DNA from: JBDLRH01 sp039800165 | GTDB taxonomy: Bacteria > Pseudomonadota > Gammaproteobacteria > Burkholderiales > Burkholderiaceae_C | DNA: 40,807 bases | Assembly: GCA_039800165.1 (NCBI GenBank) | Contig: JBDLRH010000132.1 | Coordinates: forward strand, 1-40,807 | Direction of reading: 5' to 3' | In this document: one piece after another, positions 30,282 through 38,902 of the stretch | Layout: every line of letters starts with the position of its first letter | Position numbering within the stretch: the first letter of the stretch is position 1 | Notes under the pieces: model-generated | The model's input: the letters and a program-made list of their open reading frames with translations, nothing else | What the model was told of the DNA's origin: nothing | The model's database searches: none | Made by a program: the position numbers and the translations under genes

Positions 30282-31586
30282 ATGAAGACCAAGCTTTCCG
30301 TGGTGGCGCTGACCGCCCTGCTGTCGGTGTCCGTGCAGGCGCAAACCGAGATCCAGTGGTGGCATTCCATGGGCGGTGCCCTGGGTGAATGGGTCAACGA
30401 CCAGGCCAAGGACTTCAACAACAGCCAGAAGGACTACAAGGTGGTGCCCGTGTTCAAGGGCAGCTACGACGAGTCGATGACCGCCGCGATCGCCGCCTTC
30501 CGCGCCGGCAACGCGCCGCATATCCTGCAGGTGTTCGAAGTGGGCACCGCCACCATGATGGCGTCCAAGAACGCGATCGTGCCGGTGGGTGAGGTGATGA
30601 AGAAGGCCGGCGTGACCTTCGACCCCGGCGCCTACGTGCCGGCGGTGGCGGGCTACTACACCGCGCCCAACGGCCAGATGCTGAGCTTCCCGTTCAACAG
30701 CTCGACCACCGTCTTCCACTACAACAAGGACGCCTTCAAGGCCGCGGGCATCGACCCCAACACGCCGCCCAAGACCTGGCCCGAGGTGGCCCTGGCAGCG
30801 GCCAAGCTCAAGGCCAGCGGCCACAAGTGCCCGTTCACCACCAGCTGGGTGAGCTGGACGCAGCTCGAGAGCTTCTCGGCCTGGCACAACACCGAGTTCG
30901 CGACCAAGGGCAACGGCATGCGCGGCATTGACGCGCGGCTGACCTTCAACAGCCCGCTGCATGTGCGCCACATCGAGAACCTGGCCAACATGGCCAAGTC
31001 GGGCCTGTTTGTCTACAAGGGCCGCGGCAACGCGGCAGACGCCACCTTCGTGTCGGGCGAATGCGCCATGACCACCGGGTCGTCTGCCCTGTACGGCAAC
31101 ATCAAGCGCAACGCCAAGTTCGAGTCGGGCATCTCCACCCTGCCCTACTACCCCGACGTGCCCGGCTCCCCGCAGAACACCGTGATCGGCGGCGCCAGCC
31201 TGTGGGTGATGGCCGGCAAGAAGGACAACGAGTACAAGGGCGTGGCGCAGTTCTTCGCGCACCTGTCCAAGCCGGAAGAGGCGGCCAAGAGCCACCAGCG
31301 CACCGGCTACCTGCCGCTGACCAAGGCCTCCTACCAGATGACCGAGAAGAGCGGCTTCTACAAGCAGAACCCCGGCACCGATGTGTCGGTCGAGCAGATG
31401 ATCCGCAAGACCACCGAAAAGTCGCGCGGCATCCGCTTGGGCAACTTCGTGCAGATCCGCACCATCAACGACGAAGAGCTCGAGCAGGTGTGGGCCGGCA
31501 AGAAGAGCGCCAAGGAAGCGCTGGACGCCGCAGTCAAGCGCGGCAACGAGCAGCTCGAGCGTTTCCAGAAAGCCAACAAGGGCTGA
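30282..31586 (+). CDS. ugpB: sn-glycerol-3-phosphate ABC transporter substrate-binding protein
   Basis: The 434-residue protein has a 20-residue signal peptide (cut after VQA), then TEIQWWHSMGGALGEWVND, the UgpB start. EVGTATMMASKNAIVPV, NSSTTVFHYNKDAFKAAG and the C-terminal GYLPLTKASY follow. It binds glycerol-3-phosphate or glycerophosphodiesters in the periplasm for the UgpAEC transporter. ATG at 30282 has AAGGAG at 30271-30276, and the longer open frame upstream is not coding. It heads a five-gene operon and is separated from ugpA by a strong hairpin, a common way of keeping binding-protein mRNA in excess. Confidence 0.95.
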   Translation: MKTKLSVVALTALLSVSVQAQTEIQWWHSMGGALGEWVNDQAKDFNNSQKDYKVVPVFKGSYDESMTAAIAAFRAGNAPHILQVFEVGTATMMASKNAIVPVGEVMKKAGVTFDPGAYVPAVAGYYTAPNGQMLSFPFNSSTTVFHYNKDAFKAAGIDPNTPPKTWPEVALAAAKLKASGHKCPFTTSWVSWTQLESFSAWHNTEFATKGNGMRGIDARLTFNSPLHVRHIENLANMAKSGLFVYKGRGNAADATFVSGECAMTTGSSALYGNIKRNAKFESGISTLPYYPDVPGSPQNTVIGGASLWVMAGKKDNEYKGVAQFFAHLSKPEEAAKSHQRTGYLPLTKASYQMTEKSGFYKQNPGTDVSVEQMIRKTTEKSRGIRLGNFVQIRTINDEELEQVWAGKKSAKEALDAAVKRGNEQLERFQKANKG

Positions 31587-31628
31587 CAGGCTCAGCCCGC
31601 ATGGTCGCTCTGGCGGCCATGCTGCATG

Positions 31629-31658
31629 CGGCCGGCGCCCATTTCGGGCGCACGGCCG
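31629..31658 (+). terminator. Intercistronic stem-loop between ugpB and ugpA
   Basis: Arms CGGCCGGCGCCC (31629-31640) and GGGCGC-A-CGGCCG (31646-31658) pair over 12 bases with one bulged A around ATTTC. It is followed by TATCGATTTGTT. It probably acts as an attenuator or 3'-end protector giving more ugpB than ugpAEC message. Confidence 0.55.
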
Positions 31659-31675
31659 TATCGATTTGTTGAGGC

Positions 31676-32557
31676 ATGGAAAAACGCGTCCGATTTCACT
31701 CCCGCTGGCTGCCCTGGCTGCTGATCGCCCCGCAAATGGCGATCGTGCTGGTGTTCTTCTTCTGGCCTGCCGGCCAGGCACTGCTGCAGTCGGTGCAGCG
31801 GCAAGACGCCTTTGGCTCCAGCACCGAGTGGGTGGGCCTGGAAAACTTCGCCGACCTGTTCGGCGACGAGTCGTACCTGGCCTCGTTCAAGACCACCGCG
31901 CTGTTCTCGGTACTGGTGGCCACCATCGGCCTGAGCGTGTCGCTGCTGCTGGCGGTGATGGCCGACCGCGTGCTGCGCGGCGCGGGCTTCTACAAGACGC
32001 TCCTGATCTGGCCCTACGCCGTGGCGCCGGCGGTGGCTGGCGTGCTGTGGATCTTCATGTTCGCCTCGCCGATGGGCATCGTTGCCTGGGCGCTGCAGGA
32101 AATCGGCATGCAGTGGAACCACCTGCTCAACGCCAACCACGCGATGGCGCTGATCGTGATTGCCGCGGTGTGGAAGCAGATCTCCTACAACTTCCTGTTC
32201 TTCCTGGCCGGGCTGCAGTCCATCCCGCGATCGCTGATCGAGGCCGCCGCGATTGACGGCGCCGGCCCGGCACGGCGCTTCTGGACCATCGTCTTTCCGC
32301 TGCTGTCGCCCACCACCTTCTTCCTGCTGGTGATCAACATCGTCTATGCCTTCTTCGACACCTTCGCCATCGTCGACGCCACGACGCACGGCGGGCCGGG
32401 CAAGGACACGGCCATCCTGGTCTACAAGGTGTACTACGACGGCTTCAAGGCGCTGGACCTCGGCTCATCGGCCGCACAGTCGGTGGTGCTGATGACCATC
32501 GTGATCGCGCTGACGGTGGTGCAGTTCCGCTTCGTCGAGAAGAAGGTCCAGTACTAG
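31676..32557 (+). CDS. ugpA: sn-glycerol-3-phosphate ABC transporter permease UgpA
   Basis: The 293-residue protein is a MalF-type inner-membrane permease with six predicted membrane helices. The first is WLPWLLIAPQMAIVLVFFFW, and the EAA loop, which contacts the ATPase, reads EAAAIDGAGPARRFWTIVFPLL at about 192-213. The WVGLENFADLF segment after the first helix is typical of UgpA. It forms the channel with UgpE. Its start lies 89 bases after ugpB, beyond the hairpin. Confidence 0.95.
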   Translation: MEKRVRFHSRWLPWLLIAPQMAIVLVFFFWPAGQALLQSVQRQDAFGSSTEWVGLENFADLFGDESYLASFKTTALFSVLVATIGLSVSLLLAVMADRVLRGAGFYKTLLIWPYAVAPAVAGVLWIFMFASPMGIVAWALQEIGMQWNHLLNANHAMALIVIAAVWKQISYNFLFFLAGLQSIPRSLIEAAAIDGAGPARRFWTIVFPLLSPTTFFLLVINIVYAFFDTFAIVDATTHGGPGKDTAILVYKVYYDGFKALDLGSSAAQSVVLMTIVIALTVVQFRFVEKKVQY

Positions 32558-32569
32558 GGACGCGCCGCA

Positions 32570-33423
32570 ATGATCGAACGCCGCCCCGTGGCCACCTTCA
32601 TTTCGCACCTGGTGCTGATCCTGGGCGTGGCCGTGGTCGCCTTTCCGCTGCTGCTGGCCTTTGTGGCGTCCACCCAGTCGGCGCAGGAGATCGCGCAGTC
32701 GCGCCCGCTGTCGCTGGTGCCGGGCTCGAACTTCTTCGAGACCTACCGCATCGCGCTGTTCGGCGGCGAAAGCAGCATGGGCAGCAAGTACCCGCCGGCG
32801 CTGCCGATGATGGGCATCAGCCTGGTGAGTGCGCTGGTGATCGCGATTGGCAAGATCATCATCTCGCTGCTGTCGGCGTTTGCCATCGTCTACTTCCGCT
32901 TTCCGCTGCGCACCCTGGTGTTCTGGATGATCTTCGTCACCCTGATGCTGCCGGTGGAGGTGCGCATCGGCCCGACCTATGAGGTGGTGTCCGACCTGGG
33001 CATGCTCAACAGCTACGCCGGCCTGACGGTGCCGCTGATCGCGTCGGCCACCGCCACCTTCCTGTTCCGGCAGTTCTTCCTGACGGTGCCCGACGAACTG
33101 GTGGAGGCCGCGCGGGTGGACGGCGCGGGGCCGATGCGGTTTTTCTTCGACGTGCTGCTGCCGCTTTCGCGCACCAGCATCGCCGCGCTGTTCGTCATCC
33201 AGTTCATCTACGGCTGGAACCAGTACCTGTGGCCGCTGCTGGTGACCACCAACGAAGACATGTACCCGATCGTGCTGGGCATCAAGCGGCTGATCGCGGG
33301 CGAGGCCTACACCGAATGGAACGTGGTGATGGCCACCGCCATCCTGGCCCTGCTGCCGCCGGCCATCGTCGTCATCCTGATGCAGAAGTGGTTCGTCAAG
33401 GGCCTCGTCGACACCGAAAAATA

Positions 33424-33424
<1 letters not shown>
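32570..33424 (+). CDS. ugpE: sn-glycerol-3-phosphate ABC transporter permease UgpE
   Basis: The 284-residue protein is the second, MalG-type permease, with six membrane helices and the EAA loop EAARVDGAGPMRFFFDVLLPLS at about 179-200. FIYGWNQYLWPLLVTTNEDMYPI follows, as in other UgpE proteins. The start is 12 bases after ugpA and its TAA stop shares one base with the ugpC ATG (TAATG), so the two are translationally coupled. Confidence 0.95.
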
Positions 33425-34431
<1,007 letters not shown>

Positions 34432-34443
34432 GCCGACCCGCCC

Positions 34444-35199
34444 ATGAACGCCTGGCCCTACCCCTTCTGGATTGCGCACCGCGGCGCCGGCAAGCTGGCG
34501 CCCGAAAACACGATGGCGGCCTTTCGCCTCGGCGCGCAGCACGGCTACCGCATGTTTGAGTGCGACGTGAAGCTGTCTGCAGACGGCGTGCCCTTCCTGA
34601 TGCACGACGCCACGCTCACCCGCACCACCAACGCAGTCGAGCGGCTGGGCGCCGAGGCCAGCGCCATCGGGGGCGATCACGCCTGGAGCGTGCTGTCGCA
34701 GCTCGACGCCGGCGGCTGGCATTCGCCCAACTACGCCGGCGAGCCGCTGCTGGGCTTCGACGCGCTGGCGCGCTGGTGCCTGGCCGAGGGGCACTTCATG
34801 GATGTGGAGATCAAACCCACCCCGGGGCTCGAGCGCCTGACAGGCGAGGTGGTGGCACGCGCCGCGCAACGCCACTGGCACGGCGCTGCGGTGCCGCCGC
34901 TGCTCACCTCGTTCCAGCCCGACGCGCTGGCCGCCGCACAGGCCACCGCGCCCGAACTGCCGCGCGGTCTGCTGCTCGACACCCTGCCCGAGGGCTGGCT
35001 GGCGATGGCGCAGCAGCTGCAGTGCGCAGCGGTGGTGTGCAACCATCGGCTGTGGAATCGCGACAACGTGGCGCAGGTCCATGCCGCGGGCATGCGCGCC
35101 CTGAGCTACACCGTCAACGACAAGTCGGCAGCGGCGCACCTGATCGCGCTGGGCACCGACGGCATCGTCACCGACGCGGTGGACCAGTTCGCGCCCTGA
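34444..35199 (+). CDS. ugpQ: Glycerophosphodiester phosphodiesterase UgpQ
   Basis: The 251-residue cytoplasmic enzyme cleaves glycerophosphodiesters to glycerol-3-phosphate and an alcohol. The GDPD catalytic pattern is complete: H12-R in IAHRGAGKLAPENT, E39 and D41 in FECDVKLSADG, and H54-D in FLMHDATLTRTTN. There is no signal peptide, matching the intracellular UgpQ rather than periplasmic GlpQ. It starts 12 bases after ugpC and closes the operon, so imported diesters are split directly inside the cell. Confidence 0.95.
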   Translation: MNAWPYPFWIAHRGAGKLAPENTMAAFRLGAQHGYRMFECDVKLSADGVPFLMHDATLTRTTNAVERLGAEASAIGGDHAWSVLSQLDAGGWHSPNYAGEPLLGFDALARWCLAEGHFMDVEIKPTPGLERLTGEVVARAAQRHWHGAAVPPLLTSFQPDALAAAQATAPELPRGLLLDTLPEGWLAMAQQLQCAAVVCNHRLWNRDNVAQVHAAGMRALSYTVNDKSAAAHLIALGTDGIVTDAVDQFAP

Positions 35200-35222
35200 T
35201 CGGGGGCCTCGCGCCCAAACAA

Positions 35223-35242
35223 AAGCCGCCCGAGGGCGGCTT
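35223..35242. terminator. Bidirectional terminator between ugpQ and the DUF3501 gene
   Basis: AAGCCGCC (35223-35230) and GGCGGCTT (35235-35242) form a perfect 8-base stem with loop CGAG. TTGTCTGT follows on the plus strand, and TTTTGTTT follows on the minus strand, the better T run. It is well placed to end both converging operons. Confidence 0.8.
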
Positions 35243-35267
35243 GTCTGTCAGGGCATGCGGTACCCCG

Positions 35268-35867
35268 TCACTTGAGGTCGCCGGCCAGCGAGGCCAGCGT
35301 CTCGGGCGCGATGTTCACATGCGCCGGGTAGTGGGTGTGGTCGCAGCCCAGCTTCACGCTCGCGCCTGCCTTGATCGCCTGGCACATGGCAGCGGTGAAC
35401 TCGAAGCGCACGAAGTGCACCGACGAGGTCTTCTCGTCGTTCTCGCGGTCCAGGTCCTCGTCGGCGATCGCGTACACGCGCTCGTGGCCCTCGACCTCGA
35501 CGAACATGCGGTCTTCCACCCCGATCAGGCGTGCGAGTTCGCGCTTGCGCTCGTTGATGTCGGGGTACTCGATCAGCATCGTGGCCTTCCAGTTGCTGCC
35601 GTCCGGCACCAGCGGCGCGTAGGCGTCGATCTCCGACTGGATGCCCTCTTCCTCGAAGATCTTCTCGATGCGCAGCATCTCCTGGATCTGGTAGCGGATG
35701 GTGGCCTCGCTCTCGAACTGCAGGGTGATGTGGTCGCCCAAGCCCACGCTGCGCATCTTGCGGTGCGCAATCACCTCGGCCTTGTGGTTCTTGCGGAACC
35801 TGGAGTAAGCCTCCAGCGTCATCAGGCTGTCGGCGGTGATCTTGCCAGTCAGTTGCATCATGTTCAT
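35268..35867 (-). CDS. DUF3501 family protein
   Basis: The 199-residue protein matches DUF3501, with the blocks LTLEAYSRFR-like LMTLEAYSRFRKNHKAEVIAHRK, ITLQFESEATIRYQIQEMLRIEKIF and IDAYAPLVPDGSNWKATMLIEY. No catalytic motif is recognised, and there is no signal peptide or membrane segment. The ATG at 35867 has AAGGGA 5 bases upstream; two further ATGs follow closely. The gene follows the Fe-S protein gene by 25 bases and belongs to the Fe-S protein/rubrerythrin set, an association I recall from other proteobacteria. Function unknown. Confidence 0.88.
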   Translation of the reverse strand: MNMMQLTGKITADSLMTLEAYSRFRKNHKAEVIAHRKMRSVGLGDHITLQFESEATIRYQIQEMLRIEKIFEEEGIQSEIDAYAPLVPDGSNWKATMLIEYPDINERKRELARLIGVEDRMFVEVEGHERVYAIADEDLDRENDEKTSSVHFVRFEFTAAMCQAIKAGASVKLGCDHTHYPAHVNIAPETLASLAGDLK

Positions 35868-35892
35868 CGTCCCTTGATTCCAGTCGGTGGGT

Positions 35893-37278
35893 TCACTTCA
35901 GGCCATAGGCCATGCGCACCAGCGTCAGCGGATGCTCGAGCTTGGGCGCGCCGAGCTTGTTGACCTCGAAGCCCTGCGCAATGTGGTGGCCGCCCAGCGG
36001 GCAGTCCGAGCTGATGAAGTCGGGCAGGCCGGCCGCGGCCTTGACCTGGCCTTCGGCGTCCTTGCCCGAGCCGGGGTGCTCGGCCATCTTCTTGAACAGC
36101 GGCTTGCCGATCTTCATCGCCATCTGGTGGTAGGCCTTCTTCACGCCGTAGGTGCCGGCGTGGCCCGAGCAGCGCTCGTTGGTCTGCACCCAGGTGTCCG
36201 GGATCAGCTTGAACATCTCTTCGGTCTTCTTGCCGATGTTCTGCACCCGGCCGTGGCAAGGGATCTGGTAGCTGATCTTGCCCAGCGGCTGGCTGAATTC
36301 GGTCTTGAGCAGCCCGTCGCGACGACGCGCCATCAGGTACTCGAACGGGTCCCACATCGCTTCCTTGACCGCCTGCACTTCGGCGTCACCCGGATACATC
36401 AGCGGGATCTCCTGCTTGAACATCAGGGTGCAGCTCGGCACCGCGCTCAGGATGGCGTAGCCCTCGCGCGCGTACTTCGCGAGCACCGGGATGTTGGCTT
36501 CCTTGCTTTCGTTGACCGACTCGAGGTCGCCGAGCTCGAGCTTGGGCATGCCGCAGCACTTTTCCTTGCTGACGAGTTCGTACGGAATCTGGTTGTGGTC
36601 CAGGATCTTCAGCAGGTCGTGGCCGATGCCGGGCTCGTTGTAGTTGACGTAGCAGGTCGAGTAGATGACGACCTTGCCCGGCGTCTTCTCGCCGTTCTTC
36701 ACCGCATGCGGCTGGCTCTTGGCCGCGCCCGAGCGGAACCGGGTGGTGGCCAGCTCCGGCAGCCAGGCGTTCTTGTCGACGCCCAGCATGTTCTCCATCA
36801 GGCCGCGCGCGGCCTGCGTCTTGTTGACCGCATTGACCGCCTGCACCACGATCGGAATGCCGGCGAACGAGCCGTGGGTGTCGGTGGAGGCGAGGAACTT
36901 CTCGCCGGCGCCCACTTCGCCCTTCTTGAACTTGATCGCCTTGGCACGCAGCATGGTGTGCGGGAAGTCCAGGTTCCACTCGTGCGGCGGCACGTAGGGG
37001 CACTTGGTCAGGTAGCACAGGTCGCACAGGTAGCACTGGTCGACCACCTTCCAGTAGTCCTTCTTGTCCACGCCGTCGAGTTCGCCGGTCGGGCCTTCGT
37101 CGACCAGGTCAAACAGCGCCGGGAACGATCCGCACAGGCTCACGCAGCGGCGGCAGCCATGGCAGATGTCGAAGATGCGCTCCATCTCGTCGAAGCAGGC
37201 TTCTTCGTTGTAGAACTCGGGGTTCTTCCAGTCCAGCGGATGCCGGGTCGGGGCTTCCAGACTGCCTTCGCGTGCCAT
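35893..37278 (-). CDS. HdrD/GlpC-like Fe-S protein (heterodisulfide reductase-related)
   Basis: The 461-residue protein has two 4Fe-4S motifs near the N-terminus (C39/42/45/49 in CHGCRRCVSLC and C82/85/88/93 in CYLCDLCYLTKC). Two CCG-type domains follow. The first is standard (STCYVNYNEPG then KEKCCGMPKLE). In the second the paired cysteines read C-S-G (ERCSGHAGTYGV after IPCHGRVQ), so the site lacks one cysteine of the classical motif. Such proteins shuttle electrons to or from thiols or quinones. Next to rubrerythrin it may supply electrons for peroxide reduction, which is inference. ATG at 37278 is clear. Confidence 0.92.
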   Translation of the reverse strand: MAREGSLEAPTRHPLDWKNPEFYNEEACFDEMERIFDICHGCRRCVSLCGSFPALFDLVDEGPTGELDGVDKKDYWKVVDQCYLCDLCYLTKCPYVPPHEWNLDFPHTMLRAKAIKFKKGEVGAGEKFLASTDTHGSFAGIPIVVQAVNAVNKTQAARGLMENMLGVDKNAWLPELATTRFRSGAAKSQPHAVKNGEKTPGKVVIYSTCYVNYNEPGIGHDLLKILDHNQIPYELVSKEKCCGMPKLELGDLESVNESKEANIPVLAKYAREGYAILSAVPSCTLMFKQEIPLMYPGDAEVQAVKEAMWDPFEYLMARRRDGLLKTEFSQPLGKISYQIPCHGRVQNIGKKTEEMFKLIPDTWVQTNERCSGHAGTYGVKKAYHQMAMKIGKPLFKKMAEHPGSGKDAEGQVKAAAGLPDFISSDCPLGGHHIAQGFEVNKLGAPKLEHPLTLVRMAYGLK

Positions 37279-37440
37279 GGTGCGTTCTCGTGTGTTCGGT
37301 TCGGATCAGGGGGACCGCCGCCCCGGGACTGCGGGCTGCAGCGTGAGACAGGACATCGGCGTGCGCCGGTGCGGCGCAAGGGCGGCGCGCGTTGCGCAAC
37401 TGCAGCGCAGACCGCACGCCGGTGCCACGAGCCTTGAGCA

Positions 37441-37468
37441 TTGGGCAGCAGCCTGCGCCGCTGCCCAA
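37441..37468 (-). other. Hairpin in the rubrerythrin/Fe-S protein gap
   Basis: TTGGGCAGC (37441-37449) and GCTGCCCAA (37460-37468) are perfect 9-base arms around a 10-base loop. It stands second in line after the rubrerythrin stop on the minus strand, and no T run follows. Confidence 0.45.
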
Positions 37469-37474
37469 CACTCA

Positions 37475-37489
37475 CCGCTCAAGGAGCGG
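37475..37489 (-). terminator. Hairpin directly after the rubrerythrin gene
   Basis: CCGCTC (37475-37480) and GAGCGG (37484-37489) pair around AAG, 8 bases beyond the rubrerythrin stop. Together with the hairpin at 37441-37468 it probably limits read-through into the Fe-S protein gene and raises rubrerythrin message. Confidence 0.45.
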
Positions 37490-37497
37490 CCTGGCGA

Positions 37498-37920
37498 TCA
37501 GTCCACCAGCTCGGTCAGGGCCTTGGCGTAGCGGTTCGCGTGCGAACGCTCGGCCTTGGCCAGGGTCTCGAACCAGTCGGCGACTTCGTCGAAGCCCTCG
37601 TCGCGTGCGGTCTTGGCCATGCCCGGGTACATGTCGGTGTACTCGTGCGTCTCGCCAGCCACAGCGGCCTTCAGGTTGTCACGGGTCGAGCCGATCGGCA
37701 GGCCGGTGGCCGGGTCGCCGCACTGCTCGAGCCACTCGAGGTGACCATGCGCATGGCCGGTCTCGCCTTCGGCGGTCGAACGGAACAGCGCTGCCACATC
37801 GTTTTGGCCCTCGACGTCAGCCTTGTTTGCGAAGTACAGGTAGCGGCGGTTGGCCTGCGACTCGCCTGCGAAGGCGGCCTTCAGGTTCTCTTCCGTCTTG
37901 GAGCCCTTGAGGGTCGGCAT
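37498..37920 (-). CDS. Rubrerythrin without rubredoxin domain
   Basis: The 140-residue protein is a rubrerythrin-type diiron four-helix bundle. The ligand set is complete: E20, E53 with H56, E90 (with E93 nearby), and E124 with H127. The C-terminal rubredoxin domain of classical rubrerythrins is missing, as in sulerythrin/erythrin-like proteins, so a separate electron donor is needed. It should reduce hydrogen peroxide in the cytoplasm. ATG at 37920 has AGGAG 6 bases upstream. The gap to the Fe-S protein gene is 219 bases and contains two hairpins, so co-expression with the downstream genes may be partial. Confidence 0.94.
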   Translation of the reverse strand: MPTLKGSKTEENLKAAFAGESQANRRYLYFANKADVEGQNDVAALFRSTAEGETGHAHGHLEWLEQCGDPATGLPIGSTRDNLKAAVAGETHEYTDMYPGMAKTARDEGFDEVADWFETLAKAERSHANRYAKALTELVD

Positions 37921-38176
37921 GGAATTCTCCTAGTGGGATGGAACTGGATTGGAAACAAATCCCCGGGCGCAATCCCGAAGACCGGCGAAGGGTAGCGGCG
38001 CGGGCGGCCCGCGTCCAATTGGCACGCTCAATTCCCACCATTGACGAGGCCTATAGCCCTGACCGGCGTCATTGCGGTCGTTAATTTGATGCAACCGCCT
38101 CGGCAGGCGGGCGGACGACCCGGCAGCCACGGGTGCGAATTACGTTAAAGTAAACGCATTACGCATTGTTGAATTC

Positions 38177-38184
38177 AAAGGAGA
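38177..38184 (+). promoter_or_regulatory. Strong ribosome-binding site of the VOC gene
   Basis: AAAGGAGA lies 7 bases before the ATG at 38192 and fixes the start. The bases just before it (38145-38176) are markedly A+T-rich for this genome and hold the direct repeat ACGCATTACGCATT, so they probably contain the promoter or a regulator site. Confidence 0.5.
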
Positions 38185-38191
38185 CGCTTTC

Positions 38192-38848
38192 ATGGCTGCC
38201 ATCCTCTCCAGTCCGCAGGCAGTTCCGGCTGCCAAGGCAGGGCATGCAGCGCTGCCCGCACCCGCGCCGATCCAGCAGCTGCACCACTACGCCTACCGCG
38301 CGCGCGACGCCGAGGAAACGCGTCACTTCTACGAAGACATCCTGGGCCTGCCGCTGTACCACATCATCCAGAGCGACTACGTGCCCTCCACTGGCGAGTA
38401 CTGCCCGTACACGCACTTCTTCTTCCGCCTGCAGGACGGCTCGTTCATCGCCTTTTTCGACCTCGGCGACGACGAGGCCGCCCTGCCCTCGCCCAACACG
38501 CCCAAGTGGGTCAACCACATCGCCTTTCGCGTCGACTCCATCGACGACCTGAAGGCGATGAAAGCCCGGCTGGAGGCCAACGGCATCGAGGTGCTGGGCG
38601 TGACCGACCACCACATCTTTCACAGCATCTACTTCTTCGACCCCAACGGCGTGCGGCTCGAGCTGTCGGCGCAGCTGGCCGATGAGTTCCAGATGCTGGA
38701 GGAAAGCAAGACGGCGCACGCCCGCCTGAAGGAGTGGACCGCACGCAAGGACCAGTGGCGCCGCGACCGCGCCGCCGGCAAGGCAGCAGGCGCGCTCAAG
38801 CCACAGCAAAACGACCGCCCCGAGTTCGTGAAGCCGCAGCAGGGCTGA
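38192..38848 (+). CDS. VOC-fold (glyoxalase/extradiol dioxygenase-like) metalloprotein
   Basis: The 218-residue protein has a vicinal-oxygen-chelate fold. Metal ligands are likely H32 (LHHYAYRARD), H109 (WVNHIAFRV) and E157 (FFDPNGVRLELSA). The pattern YFFDPNGVRLEL is that of extradiol dioxygenase-like and glyoxalase-like enzymes. The first 28 residues are Ala/Pro-rich and probably disordered, and the last 45 are a charged tail. It precedes an FAD monooxygenase by 54 bases, so a role in aromatic or related ring cleavage is plausible, but the reaction is not defined. Confidence 0.9.
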   Translation: MAAILSSPQAVPAAKAGHAALPAPAPIQQLHHYAYRARDAEETRHFYEDILGLPLYHIIQSDYVPSTGEYCPYTHFFFRLQDGSFIAFFDLGDDEAALPSPNTPKWVNHIAFRVDSIDDLKAMKARLEANGIEVLGVTDHHIFHSIYFFDPNGVRLELSAQLADEFQMLEESKTAHARLKEWTARKDQWRRDRAAGKAAGALKPQQNDRPEFVKPQQG

Positions 38849-38902
38849 ACCCGCCCGCTGCGCCATCGCGAACCTTCTCCGCAGTTCCCCGACGTCATCC
38901 GC

